A DNA stretch of 64,000 bases from Congeria kusceri (GCA_027627225.1 CM051030.1:3873501-3937500); one strand, 5' to 3'. Positions 1-11,975 are shown, counted from the stretch's first letter. The notes: a model not told the origin generated them from the letters alone. A program made the numbers and translations.

Positions 1-1840
1 AGTTGTAAATACATTAGCGTTGTGAATCTAAGTTGTAAATACATTAGCGTTGTGAATCTAAGTTGTAAATACATTAGCGTTGTGAATCTAAGTTGTAAAT
101 ACATTAGCGTTGTGAATCTAAGTTGTAAATACATTAGCGTTGTGAATCTAAGTTGTAAATACATTAGCGTTGTGAATCTAAGTTGTAAATACATTAGCGT
201 TGTGAATCTAAGTTGTAAATACATTAGCGTTGTGAATCTAAGTTGTAAATACATTAGCGTTGTGAATCTAAGTTGTAAATACATTAGCGTTGTGAATCTA
301 AGTTGTAAATACATTAGCGTTGTGAATCTAAGTTGTAAATACATTAGCGTTGTGAATCTAAGTTGTAAATACATTAGCGTTGTGAATCTAAGTTGTAAAT
401 ACATTAGCGTTGTGAATCTAAGTTGTAAATACATTAGCGTTGTGAATCTAAGTTGTAAATACATTAGCGTTGTGAATCTAAGTTGTAAATACATTAGCAT
501 TGTGAATCTAAGTTGTAAATACATTAGCGTTGTGAATCTAAGTTGTAAATACATTAGCGTTGTGAATCTAAGTTGTAAATACATTAGCATTGTGAATCTA
601 AGTTGTAAATACATTAGCATTGTGAATCTAAGTTGTAAATACATTAGCATTGTGAATCTAAGTTGTAAATACATTAGCGTTGTGAATCTAAGTTGTAAAT
701 ACATTAGCGTTGTGAATCTAAGTTGTAAATACATTAGCGTTGTGAATCTAAGTTGTAAATACATTAGCGTTGTGAATCTAAGTTGTAAATACATTAGCGT
801 TGTGAATCTAAGTTGTAAATACATTAGCGTTGTGAATCTAAGTTGTAAATACATTAGCGTTGTGAATCTAAGTTGTAAATACATTAGCGTTGTGAATCTA
901 AGTTGTAAATACATTAGCGTTGTGAATCTAAGTTGTAAATACATTAGCGTTGTGAATCTAAGTTGTAAATACATTAGCATTGTGAATCTAAGTTGTAAAT
1001 ACATTAGCATTGTGAATCTAAGTTGTAAATACATTAGCGTTGTGAATCTAAGTTGTAAATACATTAGCATTGTGAATCTAAGTTGTAAATACATTAGCGT
1101 TGTGAATCTAAGTTGTAAATACATTAGCGTTGTGAATCTAAGTTGTAAATACATTAGCGTTGTGAATCTAAGTTGTAAATACATTAGCGTTGTGAATCTA
1201 AGTTGTAAATACATTAGCGTTGTGAATCTAAGTTGTAAATACATTAGCGTTGTGAATCTAAGTTGTAAATACATTAGCGTTGTGAATCTAAGTTGTAAAT
1301 ACATTAGCGTTGTGAATCTAAGTTGTAAATACATTAGCGTTGTGAATCTAAGTTGTAAATACATTAGCGTTGTGAATCTAAGTTGTAAATACATTAGCAT
1401 TGTGAATCTAAGTTGTAAATACATTAGCATTGTGAATCTAAGTTGTAAATACATTAGCGTTGTGAATCTAAGTTGTAAATACATTAGCGTTGTGAATCTA
1501 AGTTGTAAATACATTAGCATTGTGAATCTAAGTTGTAAATACATTAGCATTGTGAATCTAAGTTGTAAATACATTAGCGTTGTGAATCTAAGTTGTAAAT
1601 ACATTAGCGTTGTGAATCTAAGTTGTAAATACATTAGCGTTGTGAATCTAAGTTGTAAATACATTAGCGTTGTGAATCTAAGTTGTAAATACATTAGCAT
1701 TGTGAATCTAAGTTGTAAATACATTAGCATTGTGAATCTAAGTTGTAAATACATTAGCATTGTGAATCTAAGTTGTAAATACATTAGCATTGTGAATCTA
1801 AGTTGTAAATACATTAGCATTGTGAATCTAAGTTGTAAAT
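1..1840. repeat. 30-bp satellite array, about 61 copies
   Basis: The unit agttgtaaat/acattagcgt/tgtgaatcta repeats head to tail without indels from the window edge to 1840, where it breaks off ten bases into a unit. The only variation is at base 19 (gcgt or gcat), which is the unit's only CpG. The array is cut by the left window edge, so its true length is unknown. Thirty bases with no stop in one frame gives a 669-residue open frame starting at a GTG. It is a by-product of the repeat and shows no sign of being a gene. Confidence 0.98.
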
Positions 1841-2009
1841 CATTAAGTTTCTTGTATGCTTATAACACTAGTTTAAGTTATTCATTAAATTGCTTTGATA
1901 AATGTTTCTCAATAAGCAAGATTTCCCGACACAAAATCCCCAATTTAATGGGTACCAAACCTATTCCCAAAGCAGTGAAAAAAATCACTGTGGCGCGTCG
2001 TGAGAAAAC

Positions 2010-2230
2010 CGGTCTTAATGCATGTGCGTAAAGTGTCATCCCGGATTAGCCTGTGCAGTCCGCACAGGCTAATCCAGGACGGCACTTTCCGCTTTTATGG
2101 TATTTTCTGTTTCAAGGAAGTCTCTTCTAGACATAAATCCTCTGTCGGCGGAAAGTGCCGTCCTGGATTAGCCTGTGTGGACTGCCCAGGCTAATCCGGG
2201 ACGACACTTTACGCACATGCATTAAGACCG
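2010..2230. mobile_element. Foldback MITE with ~80-bp inverted arms
   Basis: The left arm starts cggtcttaatgcatgtgcgt at 2010. The right arm ends with its reverse complement, acgcacatgcattaagaccg, at 2230. Each arm also contains an inner short palindrome around aggctaatcc, so the single strand folds into a branched hairpin. The central spacer of about 50 bp is non-coding. There is no transposase, so this is a non-autonomous element. Its superfamily cannot be assigned from sequence alone. Confidence 0.85.
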
Positions 2231-2936
2231 CATTATGTATCTCATCCACAAATCTGACATCATAGCACTCAAACAAGAAATATGTAACAATGCATCTCAA
2301 CATGTACATGTATCAAACATTCAGCACAAATTAATTTTCTTACGAAGCGATTACATGTGTAGTTGTAATAGATGTATTTTTAGAGCATTCTAAAATCATC
2401 AGTGTTGTGTTGCTCAAAACAAACATGCAATTCAGCTATGAGTCATTAGAATTTTATGGATGAAATTATATATATAATTTAGCCATGGAAATTTTGAATT
2501 TCGATTTTAATCTGGATAAACTTTGACTATGAATAAAGTTTAAAATGTTTAATAAAGAAGTTTTTTGTAAAACTAATTTTATGTACATCTAAAGTTAATT
2601 GGCAGGAAGTGAAATTTGTAACAGTGCCAAGGTATTCACACAACTTATAAGGGAAGTGTTTACTTAAGTTGTACAGAAGCAAAAATTTTAGATCATAATT
2701 TTATGTGGGAAATCCAAAGATTTCTGTTCGCAAACAGGTAAAATATGAAACATTCAAGCAATATTTACTAGTTCAAAAACATTTTCATGAAAAAGACCTA
2801 TCCATGACATTTCTGATCAAAATTTTCTTTGCAAAATCCGAAGTTTTCTGTTCGCAAATGGGTAAAATACGAAACATTCAAGCAATACTGACTAGTTCAA
2901 AAATATTTTAATGTCAAACGACCTTTACATGAAACT
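2231..2936. other. Gene-free spacer with an imperfect 123-bp tandem duplication
   Basis: No gene is supported. A segment beginning near 2708 (ttctgttcgcaaacaggtaa) recurs near 2831 (ttctgttcgcaaatgggtaa), giving two degenerate copies of about 92 bp at a 123-bp offset. Confidence 0.6.
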
Positions 2937-2976
2937 GCCACAGACTTAAGGAATGATATGAATTTAAGAAATATAC

Positions 2977-3455
2977 TTAAAGGGACTATGTCAACGAAAA
3001 GGGCCTCAAGGGGATAATTTCTTTCAAAAATCTGAAATTAAGATATTAAAACTAGCATATATTATAACAGTTAAAAAGAGGTATATAAAATGGGAATGTG
3101 TTTGTTTGGCTCTTTTCATGTTTACATTTTGACATCAGAATTGTAAGTATGTTGTATAACCATAGTTTTACTGTTTACACATTTTTCCTTATAAAGCAGA
3201 ATAGCGCAATTGGTTAAAGCGCTGTCTATTGTCATTTCTTTGTATCGTTCTTAAATTGTGAGTTCGATACCCTCTTGGGGTTTTAATTTTTTTAAACATT
3301 TTTACTAATTTATTTTTATCAAATATATCAATCATTATGTATTATATTATTTATTCTTTATTTAATGTACATGTCTTAGTATAGCTCACTTCTATCAACT
3401 GATATCACTTATACTCCAATAGGAAACCAATGTTTCGTTGACATAGTCCCTTTAA
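2977..3455. mobile_element. TTAA-flanked TIR element carrying a tRNA-like core
   Basis: The 19-bp perfect terminal inverted repeats agggactatgtcaacgaaa and tttcgttgacatagtccct (2981-2999 and 3433-3451) are each bordered by TTAA, the target used by piggyBac- and Kolobok-type transposons. No transposase is present. The interior includes a tRNA-like stretch (listed separately). A second copy lies at 19644-20320. Confidence 0.85.
3195..3275 (+). repeat. tRNA-derived (SINE-like) segment inside the TIR element
   Basis: An A-box-like tagcgcaattgg sits at 3202-3213 and a B-box-like agttcgatacc at 3261-3271. The roughly 50-bp spacing fits a tRNA-type RNA polymerase III promoter. Acceptor stem pairing is not kept, so it is not a working tRNA gene. 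The related copy is at 19896-20105. Confidence 0.65.
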
Positions 3456-4510
3456 GATTTCCCTAAGGAGCTTTGTGAATAGAGTGTCCCTTTAAGATTT
3501 CCCTACGGAGCTTTGTGAATAGAGTGTCTCTTTAAGATTACCCTTAGGAGCTTTGTGAATAGAGTGTCCCTTTAAGATTTCCCTAAGGAGCTTTGTGAAT
3601 AGTGTCCCTTTAAGATTACCCTAAGGAGCTATGTGAATAGAGTGTCCCTTTAAGATTTCCCTAAGGAGCTTTGTGAATAGAGTGTCCCTTTAAGATTTCC
3701 CTAAGGAGCTTTGTGAATAGTGTGTCCCTTTAAGATTTCCCTAAGGAGCTTTGTGAATAGAGTGTCCCTTTAAGGTTTCCCTAAGGAGCTTTGTGAATAG
3801 AGTGTCCCTTTAAGATTTCCCTAAGGAGCTTTGTGAATAGTGTCCCTTTAAGATTTCTCTAAGGAGCTTTGTGAATAGAGTGTCCCTTTAAGATTTCCCT
3901 AAGGAGCTTTGTGAATAGTGTATCTTTAAGATTTCCCTAAGGAGCTTTGTGAATAGAGTGTCCCTTTAAGATTTCCCTAAGGAGCTTTGTGAATAGTGTG
4001 CCCCTTTAAGATTTCCCCAAGGAGCTTTGTGAATAGTGTGTCCCTTTAAGATTTCCCCAAGGTGCTTTGTGAATAGAGTGTCCCTTTAAGATTTCCCTAA
4101 GGTGCTTTGTGAATAGTGCCTTTAAGATTTCCTTAAGGAGCTTTGTGAATAGTGTCCCTTTAAGATTTCCCTAAGGAGCTTTGTGAATAGAGTGCCCCTT
4201 TAAGATTTCCCTAAGGAGCTTTGTGAATAGTGTCCCTTTAAGATTTCCCTAAGGAGCTTTGTGAATAGAGTGTCCCTTTAAGATCACCCTCAGGAGCTTT
4301 GTGAATAGAGTGTCCCTTTAAGATTTCCCTAAGGAGCTTTGTGAATAGAGTGTCCCTTTAAGATTTCCCTAAGGAGCTATGTGAATAGTGTCCCTTTAAG
4401 ATTTCCCTAAGGAGCATTGTGAATAGAGTGTCCCTTTAAGATTTCCCTAAGGAGCTTTGTGAATAGAGTGTCCCTTTAAGATTTCCCTAAGGAGCTTTGT
4501 GAATAGAGTA
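3446..4510. repeat. Minisatellite, 37-41 bp unit, about 27 copies
   Basis: The unit is roughly gtccctttaagatttccc/taaggagctttgtgaatagagt. Copies differ by point changes and by small length changes in the tagagtgtcc segment. The first copy runs straight out of the right TIR of the 2977-3455 element, because gtccctttaa is both the TIR end and part of every unit. No coding potential. Confidence 0.95.
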
Positions 4511-4540
4511 CCTTACTTACCATTGAACAGGGGTCGTAGC

Positions 4541-4572
4541 CACAAAGCTCCTTAATGAAATCTTAAAGGGAC
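4541..4572. repeat. Inverted copy of the minisatellite unit
   Basis: cacaaagctccttaatgaaa followed by tcttaaagggac is the reverse complement of one array unit, placed about 30 bp beyond the array end. Confidence 0.7.
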
Positions 4573-4599
4573 AATTAAAAAATTCCTTAAGTCTTTGGC

Positions 4600-5205
4600 T
4601 GGTTCATTTAAAGTTTTAAACTGTATTATGTGAAGACATCAAACATAGAATGGACATGAGTTTTGTTATTTTTTCACATAAAACTGAGCATTTCATGTTG
4701 TTAATGTATGTTTGTTATATTATGTCAATACTGTTGGTATAATAAGCATTTTCCCAAGACTTTTTCATTAAAACTGATTGTGTCTTTGATCATTTTTAAT
4801 GTATTTATAAACTGTGTTCATGCACGCATGGACACAAGTTAAATTTTTGTGTGAAAATTTTGTAAATGCATACAATTATACAGTTTTGTGGTAAAGTCAA
4901 TTTTATTGATACAGTTATATATTCAGGTGTCTATTGCACTAAAATTACTCTGCAAAATTCTTAAATTACAAATGATAAAATGCATATAAAACATTGCTAT
5001 AATAAAACAGTTTATTCTATGTTTGACGTCTTATTCCAGTTCACATAATAGTGTGTTTTAAATTAGTTTGTTTGCAAAACTATTATTCTACTAAAGAATC
5101 AAAAGACGTTTCTTAAATTACCAGATTTCAAATATAATACATTGGTTTTCACAAAGAAAATTGTTTTTGAATTTTCACTTAAGGAGGACTCAAGTTAAGA
5201 TTTGC
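4600..5205. other. Gene-free AT-rich stretch
   Basis: No gene or structured repeat is recognised here. The sequence is AT-rich with frequent stops in all frames. Confidence 0.6.
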
Positions 5206-5210
5206 CTTAG

Positions 5211-5540
5211 GCGTAAAAAAAAATGTTTGTTTCAGGTAACCCGACCTACCCTAAACAAAATGCCCCGACCCTAGAACATTGTATTGGGTTTGTCAGATTG
5301 ATTTTTGTTTTATTTACCTTTTTCAATAATTAAAAGTGTTTTTGGATAAATAAGTGTTTTGTTTTGAGAGTATCCACTTATAAACAATGTTTAAGGATAT
5401 TACTGATGTTTTGAATATTTATTCAGTTTTAGAATCTTCAAGTTGACCATTTACCAAAAAAAAATAAAAATAAAAAAAAATCCTGACCTACCTACCCTAA
5501 TTTTGTTGGGCATGTTACCTGAAACAAACATTTTTTACGC
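5211..5540. mobile_element. MITE with ~30-bp inverted ends
   Basis: The left end gcgtaaaaaaaaatgtttgt is matched by acaaacattttttacgc on the right, extended inward by ttcaggtaac/gttacctgaa. Both ends are flanked by cttag (5206-5210 and 5541-5545), a plausible target-site duplication. The interior has no coding sequence. Confidence 0.8.
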
Positions 5541-5689
5541 CTTAGGAGCTTTGTGGATATGACTCCAGTTGTACTTTCTTCTTGATATCTGTAGGGTTTA
5601 AAATGGTCTATGCCAGGTTTAAACAACATTTAAATAAACATACAAATGCAAATCATACATATTTATAAATTATGATACATTCTAACATG

Positions 5690-5960
5690 ATACTGGTAGA
5701 TTTTTCTATAGACAAAGAACACAATTATCATTGTTAAACTGCACAATACACAACACGAAAAAATAGTTCTAGGACTGACGTCATTATTTCAGTTTTTATC
5801 AATAAAAGCGACGTCACAATGAATTTGTATCAATGAATGACATCACTGGTAACAGCGGAGACGGGTGTTCAAACGTTCGGGAGGGAAGTTGGGCGGAACA
5901 TAGTACAATGTAGTTCTCATTATAATTCCAAAAAATATTTGTCAGATCATGTAAGAATCT
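5690..5960. repeat. Dispersed repeat family, copy 1 (tttctatagacaaagaac)
   Basis: The segment around tttctatagacaaagaacac and cattgttaaactgc recurs near 20565, 22195, 26480, 62440 and 63930. Several copies continue into a shared block containing gtcaaatcatgttagaatcg. No coding content was found, and the nature of the element is unknown. Confidence 0.75.
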
Positions 5961-6089
5961 AAATATTTTATGCATTATCATAAACGATAAATAAAAAAAT
6001 ATTTCTTGATTTAACTGGTCTGGTTTTGACATGTAATATGGACATACTAAGTGTTACAGACATAAACGAGAACTGTTCGTAAAACAAGT

Positions 6090-6560
6090 ATGTACCCCTT
6101 TAGGTCCAGAGAAGTCTTTGAGCAAAATTGCAAGGATGACAAGTAAAATGAAACAAGTTTTTTTAACCATTGGTCAGTGTGACCTTAACCTTTGATCCTA
6201 TGGATACACAATAGGGATCTACTAATAGTCATAACCAGTCTACCTACCCAATTTTACGAACCTAGGCCTAAGGGTTCGATAGTTATTTCCTGGAAAAAGT
6301 TTTACAAATATTTGTCAGTTTTACCTTGACTTTTGACCCAAGGACTCAATAATCAATAGGGATCCTTAGCTAGTCATTACCAAATCTATCTACCAAGCTT
6401 GAAGAACCTAGGTATAAGGGTTCTGTAGTTATTGCCCAGACAAGGTTTTGCGTTCATATAGGTTCATTTTTACATCTTTTGGTCAGTTTGACCTTGACCT
6501 TTGACCCATTGGTCAATAACTCAGTGATTATAAGGTCAACCTGACAAAATTTGATGCACA
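6090..6560. repeat. Degenerate tandem repeat, ~150-bp unit (gaccttgacctttgac)
   Basis: Three diverged units each contain a form of ggtcagtttgaccttgacct, then gacccaataatcaataggga, then cctaggcctaagggttc. The same family recurs at 52490-53030. No gene. Confidence 0.7.
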
Positions 6561-6749
6561 CCGCATTACCACAACAAAAAATTCATTTTAATTTCAGGGT
6601 ACTAAATGTACTGGTAAACATCTGGAAACTGAATAAATATTTTCCAAACTAACTGGGCTAAAAAATATGTAGTTACCACATGTATGTAGGTTTTTTATTT
6701 GTTATGACTCCGAATGCTGCCTTTAAGGGTACAGATCTAGACTTACGCT

Positions 6750-7160
6750 GGTTTCTGTTTACGTCTCCAAAACAATCTAAGCAGGGGAGGTAAAAAATAA
6801 CTTTTTCTCTTTACCTTTTTTTTCTTCTCTGCATATTCACCACACACTTATAGGTATATTGGACTGCATGTAAAATGTTTAAACGCCTCCCACGAAAGAA
6901 ACTGTACTTTTATAGCTATATATAAGTCACAGAAAAAGACATTTCAAAAAGTCAATATCAGTTTGAAATTTACTTTTTCAACATAAATTTACACTTTCAA
7001 TCAATGATCATGAATCTTGAAATATATAGAGTGGCAAGAAACTTATATGCCAGAAAACGTTTATGATCGATAGGCAGAACATTTTTTTAGGGGTCGGTGA
7101 AAAAATTAGGGGGGTAGGGTAAGCAGAAACATTGAAATTTTTTTCGCCTTATTGCACTTA
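6750..7160. repeat. Dispersed repeat family, copy 1 (partner at 58730-59065)
   Basis: gcatattcaccacacacttat, then tatattggactgcatgtaaa, then a G-rich block (ggggtcggtgaaaaaattag) occur in the same order at 58790-59030. Non-coding; probably a degraded transposon. Confidence 0.7.
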
Positions 7161-7162
7161 AG

Positions 7163-7402
7163 CCCCCCCCCCCAAAAATAGTTCCGTTTCTGGCCTCCCG
7201 ACCGACCCTTTACTTTTGCTGCCGACCCTACATATTTTTTGTTTCCCAAAATAATAAAGACTGAAAACGACTGTTACCGTGTACAACACAAACCATTCTC
7301 CCATCATAAAAAAATAAAATAAAATGAAAAAAAATCCCTACCTACCGACACTTATTTTTTTGGGCAGGAGACCAGAAACGGAACTATTTTTTTGGGGGGG
7401 CC
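7163..7402. mobile_element. Short TIR element (MITE) with C/G-run ends
   Basis: ccaaaaatagttccgtttct after a C run on the left pairs with agaaacggaactatttttt before a G run on the right. The interior is AT-rich and non-coding. Confidence 0.7.
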
Positions 7403-7833
7403 TTATCATATCATTGATATATATTCTCATTTCATTGTTATAATCAAAGTGATGAAAAACTAGATCTGTTTGTCTTCAGAAGGAAATAGAAATGTATGGT
7501 ACTACAGAGCATCATATTAAACATAGAACATAAATAACATATTTTGGCAGACAAAGACATCGTGCAAAAAAACATAACTAAATGCAAACATTTGCAAAAA
7601 AAAGCAACGCAATTAAATGACAACATTCATGATACACAAGTAATCATTTAAAGCAGTAACAACATTTTATAAAAGTTTAAATTTTAGAATTACCAACTAT
7701 ATGCAATAACAACATTTTATTAATGAGTTACAATTTTAGCAATACCCGGTACAAACAAGTTTATAGTTAACAGTCTGATAGGAAAATACCAATATGCAGT
7801 CTTAATGAATTGCCCCAAAGAAATGTTTGTCCA
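7403..7833. other. Gene-free stretch
   Basis: No gene or recognisable element was seen in this AT-rich segment. Confidence 0.5.
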
Positions 7834-8284
7834 AACAAGACACTGTGTTCAATAAACACACATGTCCCCGGTTAGTACTGGACAGCCCATTTGAATTATT
7901 CTAAGTCCTAATTAGGTCAAGGTCAAAGTCTGGTTGAGTGACAAGGGTGAATTGGGAATGGTCATAAGCAACAAGTGTGTAAGTATCCACGTGCTGTAGT
8001 AAGGGACGCTGGTGCTAGATGAAATGGTAAAATCTATGTAACCAAGAAACAGCCCATTTGAATAATTCTTAGTGCAAATTAGGTCAAGGTCGAGGTCAAA
8101 GTGAGGTTGGGTGATATGGGTGGATAGGGAATAGTCATAAGCAACAACTGTGTAAGTATCCAAGGGTTGTAGTAAGTGGTGTTGGTGCTAGACGAAACGG
8201 TAAAATCTACTTAACCTTGTCACAGAAGGACGGACAGGACAATCACTATATTCCTCCTGCATCAAGATGCTGGGGGCATAAAAA
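7834..8284. mobile_element. Rolling-circle-like element, family E copy 1
   Basis: It starts aacaagacactgtgttcaat and contains two tandem units of the ggtcaaggtcaaagt / ggttgggtgatatgggtgga type. It ends in tcctcctgcatcaagatgct and gggggcataaaa. In better copies the 5' atgcccccgg is the inverse of the 3' ccgggggcat. There is no ORF of note. Other copies lie at 11057, 21677, 35377 and 57920-58725. Confidence 0.7.
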
Positions 8285-8390
8285 CATAAAATCAAACTGC
8301 TTACAAGAAGTTACGGAACAACAGGTGTGGTGTTTGAATGTAACTCTGTAATTCTTTTAAATGCTTTCTACTGATAGGATTTTTATGAGT

Positions 8391-10035
8391 AACAAGAGCT
8401 GTCGGAGGACAGCCCGATCGACTTTTCTTGTGCTTGTCAGTGTTACTGGCATTTTTTTTCTAAAACAAGAAATATGGAAATTCTACTAAAAACCACATTT
8501 TTGGAACGAAATGCATTAAAGTCAGCACATCAATAAATTTTTTAGTAATGGTGAACTTGACCAAGACCCCACCAACACTATATGCAATCCCAAGCGAGGT
8601 CTCTATAAAAGCCATCTATTTGTTAAGTTTCATTAAAAATCTCAATGTCTTCTCAAGTTATTGAGTGTAAACTGTTTGTCTGTTTTTAGTAATGGTGACC
8701 TTGACCCCACCCACCCCATATGGATTCCCAAGCGAGGTCTAGATATAAAATATCCATGTATAAGTTTCATTACAATATCTCAATGTGTTCTCAAGCTATT
8801 GAGCCAAAACCATTTTATATTTTAGGTAATGGTGACCTTGCCCTTGACCCCACCCACCCTATATGCAATCCCAAGCGAGGTCTCGATATAAGGTATCTAT
8901 TATGTTTCATTAAAATATCTCAATGCATTGTCAAGTTATTTAGCGGAAACCGTTTTTCTATTTTTAGTAACAGTGACCTTGACCCCACCCACCCCATATG
9001 CAATCCCAAGCGAGGTCTTGATATAATTTATATATGTATAAGTTTCATTAAAATATCTCAATGCGTTCTCAAGTTATTGAGCCGAAACAATTTTTCTATT
9101 TTAGTAACAGTGACTTTGACCCTATACGCAATCCCAAGATAGGGCTCGATAAAAGGTATGTATGTATTAAGTTTCAGTAAAATATCTCAATGCATTCTCA
9201 AGTTATTTAGCGGAAACCATTTGTCTATTTTAAGTAACAGTGACTTTGACCCCACCCACCCCATACGCAATCCTAAGCAAGGTCTTGATATAAGGTATGA
9301 ATGTTTATATAAACTTGTAATTAAAATATCTCAATGCGTTCTCAAGTTATTGAGCAGAAACTGTTTTTCTATTTTTAGTAACAGTGACCTTGAATTCCAA
9401 ACCCACTCCATATGCAATTCCAAGCGAGGTCTTGATATAAGGTACCTATGTATTAAATTTCATTAAAATATCTCAGTGCGTTCTCAAGTTATTGAGCGGA
9501 AACCATTTTTCTATTTTAGTAACAGTGACCTTGACCTTGATCCCACCAACCCCATATGCAATCCCAAGTGAAACTAGCTCACTGAAAAACTTGAACCTGT
9601 CCATATAGCTTATATGTATAATTTTTAAGTGTAAAAAAGCCCATAATTCTGACCAATTTCAAACTTAAGTTATCAAAATTGGCCTATGAGTTCATTTTCA
9701 TATAGGGAACAAGTGTTCTAAGTTTGAATGAATCCCTCAAGCCATTCCTGAGAAACCAGCTTACCGAAAAACTTTAACCTGTCCATATAGCTTATATATA
9801 AAATGTCTAAATGTAAAAAGGCCTATAATTTTAACAAATTTCATACTAGAGTTACCAAACTTGGCCTATAGGTTCATTTTAATAAGGGAAATAAATGTTG
9901 TAAGTTTAAATGAAATCCCTCAAGTAATTCCTGAGAAACTAGCCTACTGAAAAACTTTAACCTAGCTCGGACGCAGACGCCAATGCGGGGGCTAGTAGAA
10001 TAGCTTGCCTTTTCTTTGAAAAGTCGAGCTAAAAA
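8391..10035. mobile_element. Rolling-circle-like element, family A, with ~140-bp internal tandem repeats
   Basis: The 5' end is aacaagagctgtcggaggac, with a gctgtc/gacagc hairpin. The 3' end has the hairpin cttttctttgaaaag followed by tcgagctaaaaa. cgacttttc near the 5' end is the inverse of gaaaagtcg at the 3' end. Between them are seven or so units of about 140 bp with agtgaccttgaccccaccca, tatgcaatcccaagcgaggt and atctcaatgcgttctcaagt. A second 5' end (aacaagaaatatgg, 8464) suggests nesting. Open frames in 8720-9466 are repeat artefacts. Confidence 0.7.
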
Positions 10036-11056
10036 TGCCAGATAATAATGCAAAAGATAATAGGCCTTTCCAGTTCTGCCATCAGGGCTTTTGTTCACCA
10101 TTTTGGTCAACTTCAACAGTCTATATTTCTACACTGAATAGCTCTGATCTCCAAACAACAATGGGGATTTTTGGGACTGGATTTGGGAAAAAAGATACTT
10201 TTTGCCAATGGAATATGTTGAAGAATTAATTTCCATTCATCGATAATCATGAACACACACACAACATAAAATTCACAGTATGTCGGAACAGTTTTAAACA
10301 CATATACAATTATGCATGTTATAGAGCCTGTAAAACAGAACCACAAAAGGACTGAAGATGTATGACCAACAACTAATTTCTGTGGACTATAATAACAATC
10401 ACACCTTTTAACGGAAGCAGAATCATGCTTTTTTGAAGCAAGCAAATTTCAATTTACTCATTTTTGTCTTGCGCAAATAATCTGCCTCGTCCCATTTTGA
10501 TGCTTTTGTTTTCTGTTTGCCGAATTTGAAAGTACATGTATTTGAAAAATAAAACATATAGTGCTTTTTGCAAAGTTCCTACCCTTTTATGAACACAAAT
10601 TACCATTTGCAGAGCAATAAGCAAATATGCAAAAACTAAATTCCTGTGACTTCAGTAGTTTGGCCCCGGAAATATTCATTTTGACCCCTCCAAATTTAAA
10701 GCCAGGGGTCAACTGACTCCTTGCTATCAAAATCTATTGCTATCCCTTTCTGTAAGGTTACATTTCAAAGGTATATACGCGAATAAATGTATCGAAGAAG
10801 ATCATTATAAATCGAGAACCAATTCTGAACCATTTGAAAAAGTTGAAAGTGATAAGTGACTTGACTTCAGCTAAAATAAACCCCTATTCAAATCTAATCA
10901 TTGTTTGATGTTGCAAAGATATTATTAGTTACACTGTTAGTAACTGAGGGTGTATGGGATATACACTCTCAGTGGTTTCATACGATACGAAGCGAAGTTC
11001 GCCGACTACCTTTCACTGGTTTCTTTTAATTGATACCACTTGAAAATTTACGAAAG
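10036..11056. other. Gene-free stretch
   Basis: No supported gene. A 110-codon open frame on the minus strand (10113-10445) has no recognisable domain or splice context and is treated as chance. Confidence 0.5.
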
Positions 11057-11490
11057 AACAAGATTCTGTGTTTGATAAACACACATGCCCCCAGTTGGTG
11101 CTGGGTAGCCCAGTTCTTAATCCAAATTATGTCAAGGTCAAGGTCAAAGTGAGGTTGGGTGACATGGGTGGATTGGGAACAGTCAGAAGTAAAATCCAAG
11201 TGTTGTAGTAAGCGGTGTTGGTGCTAGACGAAACGGTAAAAGCTAGTTAACCAACAAATGGCACTTTTGAATTATTATAAGTCCAAATTAGGTCACGGTC
11301 AAGGTGAGGTTGGGTGATATGGGTGGATAGTGAATGGTCATAAGCAACAACTGTGTAAGTATCCAAGTGTTGTAGTAAGCGGTGTTGGTGCTAGACGAAA
11401 CTGTAAAATCGACATAATCTTGTCACGGACGGAAGGACGGACAAGGACGACCACTATATGCCTCCCTCATCAAGATGCCGGGGCATAAAA
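11057..11490. mobile_element. Rolling-circle-like element, family E copy 2
   Basis: It starts aacaagattctgtgtttgat and has two internal tandem units. It ends with cactatatgcctccctcatc, aagatgccggggcataaaaa. The inverted subterminal pair atgccccc/ggggcat is kept. Confidence 0.75.
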
Positions 11491-11975
11491 ACGAACAAAA
11501 TAACACGAAACACATACAATGACATCACGAAAATAAACAAAATGACGTCATTAGACTGTTTCATTAAACTTCCATGAGGTATTGAAATATACCCATGGTG
11601 TATAGAAAATACCCCATGGTCATGTGACCCCTCTTAGCCAAACGGATCGCATCATTTATGCAGGAGCTAAGATCTAGAATATGTTTTAACTCACTAGTGG
11701 AAGGTCTCTTACTCTGATTCATACATTTAGCAGCAATTAATTACATGGTTTTTGTTTTTCCGCGCTTTCGAATGTAACTGCATTGTAAATTATAAATTAT
11801 CTTAAGGCAAATAATGTAAGACAGTACTAATCAATTTGATTCAGGGCCTTCGAGCAAGTGTTTGTAAAAATGTGTTTAACAAAGCCATTTCCATAAATTT
11901 GACTGACATTTTCAAATTGTTAACTTTAAGTTAACATTCCTACCCATGAATTGCTGCGTGCAATTTTATCATTTA

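Larger units (their letters stand above)
2937..4599. mobile_element. Outer inverted-repeat bracket around nested element and array
   Basis: gccacagacttaaggaat at 2937-2954 is matched by attccttaagtctttggc at 4582-4599, an 18-bp inverted repeat with one mismatch. It encloses the TTAA-flanked element, the 37-41 bp array and an inverted copy of the array unit. It may be an older TIR element into which the inner one inserted. This is inferred from the symmetry only. Confidence 0.45.

Noticed and set aside
22..2031. 669-codon open reading frame with a 10-residue repeat
   Set aside because: It is the 30-bp satellite read in its one stop-free frame. The start is GTG, there is no splice or regulatory context, and variation is CpG-type rather than synonymous.
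3195..3275. Functional tRNA gene
   Set aside because: Box motifs are present but the stems do not pair, the spacing is filled with unrelated sequence, and it sits inside a transposon.
3446..4510. Possible CRISPR array
   Set aside because: The units are contiguous tandem copies without unique spacers, and the genome is animal. The same holds for the arrays at 18525, 49900 and 61700.
8720..9466. Two open frames of 140 and 102 codons with repeated motifs
   Set aside because: They are translations of ~140-bp non-coding tandem units. The frame is not kept between units.
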